This document shows positions 55,272 to 64,000 of a stretch of 64,000 bases of DNA, in pieces. The first letter of the stretch is position 1, and every line of letters begins with the position of its first letter. A program made the translations under genes and the position numbers. A model generated the notes under the pieces. It searched no databases, was not told the origin of the DNA, and worked only from the letters and a program-made list of their open reading frames with translations. This DNA is from Owenia fusiformis (taxonomy: Eukaryota > Annelida > Polychaeta > Sabellida > Oweniidae), in NCBI GenBank assembly GCA_903813345.2, contig CAIIXF020000002.1:9670650-9734649 (forward strand). Direction: 5' to 3'.

Positions 55272-55944
55272 TGAATGGTGCCATAAATGGAGAGACGGAC
55301 AGATGACTTCTCTATATCCCTCACAAACTACGTTCACTGGGACAAAAACTATTAGGAAATAATTAAGGAGATAAAAAAGTTGATGAAGTGATATATTCAT
55401 TTTGATTGCTCAAATAGCCGTCCTTTAATTAACAATAAACTGGTCTTTATTCTGAATTCATTTCAGACGGGAAGTAAAAAAGAAGTATATATCACTATGA
55501 GTCTAATTAACTATGCATGAATGCAATTACGAAAATGATTCTCCAAACATTAAGATCTAAAACCATCATTTATCAACATCACGCTAATGAAGACGTCTGT
55601 ATCAACAACAAAGTGTTGGTATTGAATATTTTTAATGGTTTAATACAATGTCACCTTCGTGCGTTAGAGTAGTCATCAACTGAACACTTATCTCTTCTTA
55701 ACAGCATAATATAGGCATCAATCATAAAGTTCTATTATATTAACTGATAAAAGAAATGTCAAGTAAGATCTTGGTCGTGAAAGTAAGAGATAAAATCCTC
55801 GTTCCGATGCACGTATAACGCTAATCATAATGCTAAACTTGTGATAGATACAACATAAAATAGGTCATTATGGTATTGTTATTAATGTTCGTTTAATAAG
55901 AATCGGAGAAAAGGCGAGATCAAAACATACACAATCAAACTGAA
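55272..55944. other. Spacer with dispersed repeat end
   Basis: 55295-55345 carries GGACAGATGACTTCTCTATA then TCCC...GTTCACTGGGAC, like 10450-10500 and 20893-20950. No gene was recognised. Confidence 0.45.
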
Positions 55945-55993
55945 ACAAACAAACAAATAAATAAACAAACAAACAAGCAAACAAACAAACAAA
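55945..55993. repeat. (AAAC)n simple repeat
   Basis: Tandem AAAC with some AAAT and AAGC units, followed by a direct duplication of AAAGCATGGAATATGGTC. Confidence 0.9.
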
Positions 55994-58900
55994 GCATGGA
56001 ATATGGTCTAGAAACAAACAAAGCATGGAATATGGTCAAGAAACCTAGCCTATATTTAACTCAAAAATCATAAGATCTGTAGAAAATTGTAATATTTTCC
56101 TGCGTATGTAGGAAAAACGTAAAATATCTTGATAGGCAATCTTCTAAAGGCTCATCAACTTTAATGTTTGTTTCAGGCTTTTATAGTAAGTTACCCATAA
56201 AACAGGTTCATAATAGTACTCATTTTGGTTTAATTACCATTATATGCAGATAACGTAATAAATACTATGCATGATAATAGTACAATAACGTCATTTCAAA
56301 GGGCAATATACTGATATATTGGACCAAGAGCCGAAGGCCCATTGGTCTAATATTTCACTATTTTGCCTGTGTGTCGGGGAACATTGCCGGGCTATTATAT
56401 CCATTATTGGCCCGCTTCTATGACATCATTGCTCAGGTCAATGTAGTAAAATATAAGCCTTCTAATACTAATACCCCTAGAACAGGCCCGGTAAGGTGGT
56501 AATAATGAAATTAAATGAATAATGCTGAAATAAATATCAACGAGATAAACAAAACAACCATATACCATATTAAGCCCATCAAGAATGAAAAACAACTAAT
56601 ACCAACAGTAAATAAATTACCTAATCCTCCTTCTGGTTTTAACAGCACATAAAACAAACAGTTATGACAAACAACAATGAAACAGCCATTTGGGATCAAA
56701 TGTGGCCAATAAATTCAGAATGATATCACTTAAAGCATTTAATAATGATAATTGCAAGTGACTCTTAACCAGAGAGGCAACTCATCACCAAGAGATGGAA
56801 TGTTATACTAAAGTTTTACATAAAACCAAGAGAAATGAATGGAATAACTGAATGATGGTTTCATGAACACCTTTTATGAACACCATTTAAACTCTAATAT
56901 GAACTCCTATAAAAAAACAACTTTGAAAAACAATTCAAATCTACAAGAACAACTTTCATGAACACATTTATGAACATCATTTAATATCTCACATTGACAC
57001 AAACAACAACTTTTATGAACACATTTTAGGAACACAAATTAAGAATACCTTTTGTGAATGCCTTTTATGAAGATGGCTTAAACGTTTCTTTAATGAATAC
57101 TTTTTAAGAAAATTATTAACAATATGGCAGCTATGACTATATCTATTTGAAGTGATACTATGAGAAAACCAATGAAAACCTTTTAGCATTCCGAGAAATT
57201 CCCGTTGAAACAATTTGATCGAAAGACCACGATTAGTGAATAATTTATTTATGGGATAATGGACCAGAACTAGGCCACCCTATCACCCATTACTGAGCCA
57301 TCAGCAATATTTCATCCTAATGAAATTAAGGCTTCTATAAAGGATCGCAGACAATTGTTTTCATTATCTCAATGAAATATTGATATTCTTAATCATGACC
57401 ATTCCTCAAGTAGTGTATACAGTGATCTCCCCAGGATTTTTTCTCAAGTGGGTGCAAAATTCTCATTTTCACAATTCGGACCAATATTGGTCAAAATATG
57501 CCTAGTTTTGATGATTTTCTCATTTTCAAGTGGGTGCAATTAATTTTTAGGTGGGTGCAAGCCTATTTTCAAAATCTCAGATGGGTGCTGTGCCCACTTG
57601 CTTCAATGGTGGGGAGACCACTGGTATGTAATTAACAATTTTCCATTATTTTCCCTTCCAGTTGTCAATTCCATTCCATCAAAATATTCCTACTCATCAC
57701 ATTTCCTAATAGACTTCGAAGTACAATTTGGTTTTTATATTTGGTTTAATATTCCATTTAGACAATTTACAACCTGGAAATTGATCCAACAAGAAAACAA
57801 AGAAGATAAAAATTGAAAGCAAATGCGTGACAATTATACATGATTCCAGTGAAAAATTCAGAACAAACTGTGTTTGTTTTTTGGCATTCGTTTTTTGATC
57901 TTCTTCTTATCATGAAATATTCTTGCTTGACAATAATCAGAATAAATCTGTGTTTGCGTGACATATTCTGTCACGCAAAAACAACAGGCATGACTTTAAT
58001 TTCTTTAGCAAATGTATGACAAATGTGCAAATTGAGGGACATTTGGATAGCCTAAATTTAATAAAATGTAATACATTACAATTGCAACAAACGTGTATTT
58101 TGCAACAAATAAATTATGGCAGATGTACAACATTATCGACATCATAGAATTTACAAGAGTGAAACAGATGAATAATACTGTCATAATTACATGTATGAAA
58201 ATGGCAAAAATGCAACTCACTTGTATACTTAAAGTATCAGGGAACCAAAATATTGGTTTGGAACATTTGGTTTCAGAACAGAGCACCTTGTCCCTCCCTC
58301 TCCAAATTTTTTATTGAGCATCTATAGTTTTTGTTATTAGTCTTTTTAAATGCATTGCAAATCCGATAAATAGGCTTGGCAAAAATGGCAAAATATTTTA
58401 TCTCTAAAAAGCCAACACAGTATCCTTGCGACATACTTCAATATACAAGCCCTGCCACGGTACTATTCCATAAACTTATCTAAGCTATATGGCCAATGGC
58501 TGGACCTTAAATAGTTATCCTATTCATTGTTGGTAAACTCATGGACTTGCAGAATCTCTACCTACTGTAGATTAATACTGCAAATTTTCTAAAAGATTTC
58601 TATATACGTACATATTTTCTGTCCAAGGTTTAATGATACAGGGGTCTAATACATATATGCAATACATAATATATAGGAGACATCAATAGATGCAATACAG
58701 GAAGTGTTTTCAACTTTTCAACTCAAGAAGCACCCTTATGATGTAAAAATCCTTCCTCAAGACAATGGCAATCTTCTTTAGCTCTTCCCATTAATTTTGT
58801 CATTAAAAATTGATAGGCAATGTATACCATATAAGAACTGATCCTTGACGATGATAATCATTACAGGCTGAGCTCAAAGTATAAAGCCCCACTCCTCTTA

Positions 58901-59218
58901 GATATTATCATACAATAGGTGTCCAAGATGGATAAGCATGAAATATCATTCTAGCATCTGTTCTAGCTAATACCCCACTGAATGTAGGATATGTTTTATG
59001 GGGGCTTTAAAAGCTTAGAATCCTCGTATATCATTTTATTGAACAACAGTACAACGTCATATTTCTAATCAACAGGTTTAAGTAGCCATTAAGTAACAAC
59101 AACACTGCACTGCAACACTGAAAAATCAATTTCCAAAAATAACCTTACAGCCTGCACTTTTCCTGCCTACGGGATTTGATTAGAGTAGGAAGAATTGAAA
59201 TGGTTCACCTAGAATGAA
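55994..59218. other. Intergenic, no gene recognised
   Basis: Contains an imperfect palindrome around 56318-56352 (TTGGACCAA...TTGGTCTAA with GAGCCGAAGGCCC inside). It also has degenerate TTATGAACACC repeats at 56860-57060 and GTGGGTGCAA repeats at 57450-57600. Open frames have no recognised domain. Confidence 0.4.
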
Positions 59219-59475
59219 GATGATAAGACAAACAGGTCAGGGGTTTCACTAGAATATCTCACAACAGGTTAAATAAATGAAAACAGGCAAAATTAATAGA
59301 AATGATGAATTTAACATGGAATAGTTGAAGTCCCTAAAAACAACAGGCAAGATGATAAGACAATCAGGACAGGGATTTCACGAGAATATCTCACAACAGG
59401 TTAAATAATTGAAAACAGGCAAAATAAATTCAAATTATGAATTTAACATGGAAAAGTCCCTAAAAACAACAGGCA
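59219..59475. repeat. About 132-bp tandem duplication
   Basis: Two copies starting GATGATAAGACAAACAGGTC and GATGATAAGACAATCAGGAC (59351). The second has a short deletion before the CCCTAAAAACAACAGGCAA end. Confidence 0.88.
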
Positions 59476-60086
59476 ATTTTGTGAAAACAACCTGTGAAAA
59501 TCACCTGTTGCCTGCTGCTAATGAACCCCCTGCAGGATATAATTACGTCCTAAAATTATGAAGCAACAATCTGCATTAAGATGTAAAGTTAAAATTGAGT
59601 CAAAGATGTTCTACCAAAGATTTTTCTCAGTTGGTTTCACAATTTCATCTATTTTCCTCTTAATGATTTTCCGAATGGCAACAAATTAGCAAATTAGCAA
59701 ATGGGGCTGGTGCAACTGAGCTACTTGCTTGAATGCTGGGAACATCACAATTGAATGTTCCTGCTTGATCCAGTGGATAATTCATTGGTTAATTTAAAAC
59801 ATAGGGTCAATACAAATCATATGCTTTGGGCTGATGTGAAAAATTCACTCTACCTTGGTGGGTACTATAACCCCTCCCCCAATTACATGTCAAGTCACCT
59901 GTAATATCTCAAGTAAAGTAAATGAGGCTGATCAACACTCTAATCCCTCAAATCATTTTAGAAATCAATATGGTTCATATTTGTAAGTTGTTGCTATTCA
60001 TCCTGATGCAACATAACTATCATCATTAATCATCGTTAATAATGCATGTATGACATTTTGCGGCTTCTTTAATGAAAATAGAACCC
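59476..60086. other. Intergenic, no gene recognised
   Basis: AT-rich, no exon seen. Confidence 0.4.
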
Positions 60087-60256
60087 TACAAGAAGATGTC
60101 ACATTGACATCGCACTACAAGAAGATGTCACATTGACATCGCACTACAAGAAGATGTCACATTGACATTGCACTACAAGAAGATGTCACATTGACACCAG
60201 CCTTCAAGAAGATGTCACATTGACATCACACTACAAGATGTAACATTGACATCATG
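60087..60256. repeat. 29-bp minisatellite, about 5.5 copies
   Basis: The unit is CTACAAGAAGATGTCACATT then GACATCGCA. Later copies are more diverged. Confidence 0.92.
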
Positions 60257-61464
60257 GGTCATTCTGACAATGATCCAAATAGAGTATATCAACCGCTTTT
60301 ATGAGACAAAACATCACATGAAAATATGAACTTTATCTATCCTCTAATTGGTCAGAACTTATATTTACCTACTCATATCAGCTGATCTGCAATTAGTAGA
60401 TATAAGCAGTACATATTGATTATGCCATTGGAAAGCTGCATCAAACAATTCTATCATTATCACCACGAAAAGGATATTGACACCTTGTTGCAGCTACATT
60501 AGACAATTTAAATATTTACCATATTTACTCTCTTTCAGAACATATATCAGAATATCTTACTTTTCTTATTGTTTCGCCCTTAGAAGAGTCCTCTAAAAAT
60601 GTATTGGCGCATGTCTGAGTGTGTTTGGGTCATATAAACTGGTACAATCTAAACTTTCTATATTTTTCCTATTTACATTACCATAAAATAAGATAAAATC
60701 TAAATAGAAATAAAAGATTTTGCTTTTTCAAAATTTTGTTTCACCTCACAACCTCTAAAGATTTGCTCCCTCCCCAAAAGGACATTAAACAAATATTTAT
60801 ATTTGAACGGCCTTGAACAAGAAAAGAAGTTATATTTTGAAGTAGGGTAATTTTATATGTGAAACAAGCGATGAGAAACTAAAAGGAAGCTGGACTCTGT
60901 ACTTAAGATCTTTTGAAGAGAAATTCAAGATGGGAGCTTAATCCCAACATCCAAATGCTTTTACTGGTCAAAATGTAATATTGACCAGCTTTTATTGAGA
61001 TATGTTAAAGCATTGAAGCACTCTGAACACTGTCGCAATTAAGTTCATTTCTCTTATCATAACACACCAGCTGAGTTTTATGATTCCATGGGACATTCAC
61101 CTGAATAATTTTATTCAACATTTCCAGATTTTATGAGTTATCGATCAAATTCATTAGCGAATGTACAAATCACAAAATAAACAAGAGAAGACAAAAGATG
61201 AATGTGCCCTTTAACTTTCTAAAGCCCAGGGGTTGTATAATCATTTGATTGCTACTTTGCTTAATTGTTTACTTTTTCATAGCAATAAACTGTTCAAAGA
61301 CCCCTATTGATTCACAGAAACAATAGATACATTTGATCTAATGACCCAAACACTGTTGGCTTGTGGTGCAAAGAGAAAGACTTGCGTCAACCGTCGGACA
61401 TGAAGGATGGAACTGAACAAAAAAGGACAATGGAATGGAACAGTATATTTAGACTACAAATGCA
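60257..61464. other. Intergenic, no gene recognised
   Basis: AT-rich, no exon seen. Confidence 0.4.
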
Positions 61465-62090
61465 TCATAATTAGGGGTCAGAGGGTTAATTGAAACCGCA
61501 GTGCTCCAACTGTCATTGGCCTTGGCGGTTCATTCAGTTCAGAAAAATCATTTGGTTCTGTTTTTAACGAAACCTTGAATGTGGGAAAATTACCATTTGT
61601 AAATGCATGATCCCTGAAATAATTTTCAGTATTTAGTAAATACATTTGTGAAATATCAAGACATAGCCGATAACATGAGATTAAATACATGGCAATCATA
61701 CAGGCTAGTTTTTAGATTCTTATGAGCATAGCAATAAGAACAGAATAACCGAACAAATAACCGAACTGAGAGATTTAAAAACCGAACTGCCTGGCAACTT
61801 TCAGTCAGGGGTGGGTGATTGTCCAAAAAATTCAGTTTCAGTCAGGGGAGTGCAATTGTGGCATAAACAAGCCAAGAAATAAAATTTATTTTTTTTGAAA
61901 ATTGATGTAACTTCCTTAAAAATTGAGCTGGAAGCTTCAAATAAAAAGCATTTTAAAGCTCCTTTCTTCTTCTTTCTCATGACTTATTTTCATTGGTTAT
62001 GGGGGTGGGATGCACCCATCGCACCCCCCTGGCTACACCTATGAGGCTACCAAACCAAAAATTTTAAAAGTGTCTGACCCCTGATTATAA
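61465..62090. mobile_element. Candidate TIR element with AGGGGTCAGA ends
   Basis: ATAATTAGGGGTCAGA near 61467 is mirrored by ATAATCAGGGGTCAGA ending near 62088. No target duplication is clear. A minus-strand open frame at 61478-61699 starts at one end and has no recognised domain. Confidence 0.45.
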
Positions 62091-63411
62091 CGTTAACATT
62101 AATGGCATGGCATTAAGTACATGTATACAATATACATACAATAACTTGAATATATACCCAATACTTATGTTTAATTACCGCCAATGTTTATAACTTTCAC
62201 AATTCTTTAGTTCGTTAATTTATGGAGTAAGGGGTATAATGATGATCAATTAAAAACAAAATTGATTTTTTCTGCAAGTGCTACATTTTCTTTCAGGCTT
62301 TTAGCTAACTTTTGCCAAGACGGTACACTCTCTAAAAAAAAACAAAGGGTTTAATTTTTGACAATTTTCGCCCAAAATCAAGCAAAAACTACTCAAATGG
62401 TAAAAAATGCATGAATTTGCCCTCACCCTTGAACCCCCCTCCCTGGCTAGGGGCCTGCACCTCCAAATTTTGATAACCAAGTCAAGTAATAGGAAACGGG
62501 ACAGTGTTGGGCAAATCCCCATATCAGTCATGTGAATACAGATATGAAAAATACATGAGTTGAAAGTACATGAAAGAATTTATATTTTTCAGAAATGTTC
62601 TCATTCATGAGATTAACCATTATCGCTACTGTTATTTCCTGTTACATATGCTGTTACGTATAATATGTTGATGACAATAATGTTACTTGATGTCAATAAT
62701 GTCACTCTGATGTCAATAATAGGGTTTGTTGTTCCTGTGAATAGCCGCTTTATAGATATGGTCACTTTAGCAACTAAGTCAGGATAATGTAATAAACACC
62801 TATAAAACATTGTAACACTATTTTGAACAGATTATTGGGCATGAACTGTGGTGTTAGAAGTTAGAGTCCCATTAACAAAGGTTGTGAGATCAATAAACAC
62901 ATAAACAAACCAATATCCTTTAATGTCATAGATAAATGTATTCAAGGGAATGAGAGATAACAGATCTGCCTACTAATTCCTTATATACAAGATGTCTACA
63001 AATGAAGTCAATGTAGATGTGATTTCATTCGCAAAATACAATAAAAAACGAGTGAAATTAGCGAGGAAAAAATAAATAGTCATGTAGTTCATACACTAAA
63101 TTGTTTAGAAGTGCAAGAAAAATTGATACCTCATTCAAATTTTTGAAAGATATCATGGGATATAAGTCGAGCAGACGGATTTTTCCTGCTAGCAAATGAT
63201 TCTCATTAAGATAGTGGATGATGCTTATACAACACGCCTATCATAGGACAGAGACTAATTACACAATTAATCTATACTATTGTTATATTCTTTGTAAACA
63301 CAAGAATCGCTGAAGCTGATTGGAATATACAAGTACAATTATATTGTGACAACATAACTAGATTAATAAGAAAATACACAATATACGGGGACTGAAAATA
63401 AATATACAAAA
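62091..63411. other. Intergenic, no gene recognised
   Basis: AT-rich with short repeats (GATGTCAATAATG(T) near 62670-62720). No exon seen. Confidence 0.4.
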
Positions 63412-63491
63412 TACAGAATCTAATGAAATAATATCGCCAAAATGAGGGTATTCAGAATCTAATGAAATAATATTGCTAAAATGAGGGTATA
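63412..63491. repeat. 41-bp tandem duplication
   Basis: Two copies of CAGAATCTAATGAAATAATA then T(C/T)GC(C/T)AAAATGAGGGTATT. Confidence 0.9.
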
Positions 63492-64000
63492 AATTTCATT
63501 AAAGTAGATATAATTCATTGAATAATTAATGACACGATATAAGTGTTTTATGGGTGTCATAAGGTGGTAAAAAACTGTTCAAACATAGAAACAATGGCAA
63601 AATGTTTTGGTTGAGTGGATTGATAGATCAGTTTTAAATATCTGATCTTGCTGAATGCTGTATCAGTTCAATTATTGTCTGATATAATAGTAATCAAGTC
63701 ATTTACTGCTACTTTAGTAAGTTTTAACGAGAACGTCAATTCAATCAACTAAGTCAACTTAAAGAGACAACATCGACATCGGCGAAATCGCAGAATATTA
63801 TAAAATATCAAACTGTGAGACGTAAAGGAAATATTATGTAATAATATTCAATAGAAAAATCAAAAATTGGAAAAAGTACAAATACACATATTTTTAGAAT
63901 GATCAATTAGATCAAAAGGTTTTGGATATTAGATTGATTGAAGATAAATGTGGAAAAGGTTCAGTGGATCAAATCCTAGAAATCTATATGTTATGGAAAA
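63492..64000. other. Window end, nothing recognised
   Basis: AT-rich, no exon seen. Confidence 0.4.

Overview
This 64 kb window is AT-rich animal nuclear DNA. Every gene that could be modelled is split by GT-AG introns. Intergenic and intronic DNA is packed with minisatellites, short inverted-repeat transposons (MITEs), and remnants of Penelope-like, DIRS-like, LINE and mariner elements. Gene content (a secreted CAP protein, C2H2 zinc-finger cassettes, the ribosome-biogenesis factor SDAD1, a lectin-like membrane protein) plus the repeat flora suggests a marine invertebrate, probably a lophotrochozoan such as a mollusc. That placement is inference; no species marker was seen.

Layout. 1-7.2 kb: no gene, a 16-bp and a 56-bp tandem array, and a DIRS-type RNase H fragment. 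7.36-17.15 kb (+): a complete seven-exon CAP/SCP gene of 291 aa whose introns hold several mobile elements and a long hairpin. 19.17-29.32 kb (-) and 33.31-41.47 kb (+): two paralogous zinc-finger loci arranged head to head. 42.13-45.21 kb (-): the last five exons of SDAD1, convergent with the zinc-finger locus. 46.35-48.93 kb: a 2.6 kb terminal-inverted-repeat element. 49.43-51.55 kb (+): a four-exon lectin-like membrane protein with a tandem-repeat promoter. 51.6-64 kb: no gene recognised, only repeats and MITEs.

Main discovery. Each zinc-finger locus has a constant part: an N-terminal exon with a conserved module of about 60 residues that I do not recognise, then an acidic exon with a conserved sumoylation-like motif. 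Downstream lie several separate terminal exons. Three on the minus strand carry 2, 6 and 9 C2H2 fingers; two on the plus strand carry 3 and 2; a third plus-strand one is a short, apparently decayed non-finger exon. All these terminal exons begin with an AG acceptor in phase 1, matching the phase-1 donor of the acidic exon, and each ends in its own stop. This is the architecture of alternative terminal-exon loci such as Drosophila lola, but with a different N-terminal module and in a divergent duplicated pair. A young LTR retrotransposon (323-bp LTRs differing at one visible position) sits in the interval between the two divergent genes.

Other strong observations: two copies of a Mutator-like MITE 41 kb apart, both with 9-bp target duplications, one of which carries two further MITEs whose empty sites are preserved in the other copy; a piggyBac-type MITE pair; a four-fold tandem duplication of an SDAD1 5' splice site; and a lectin promoter built of repeats each carrying a TATA box.
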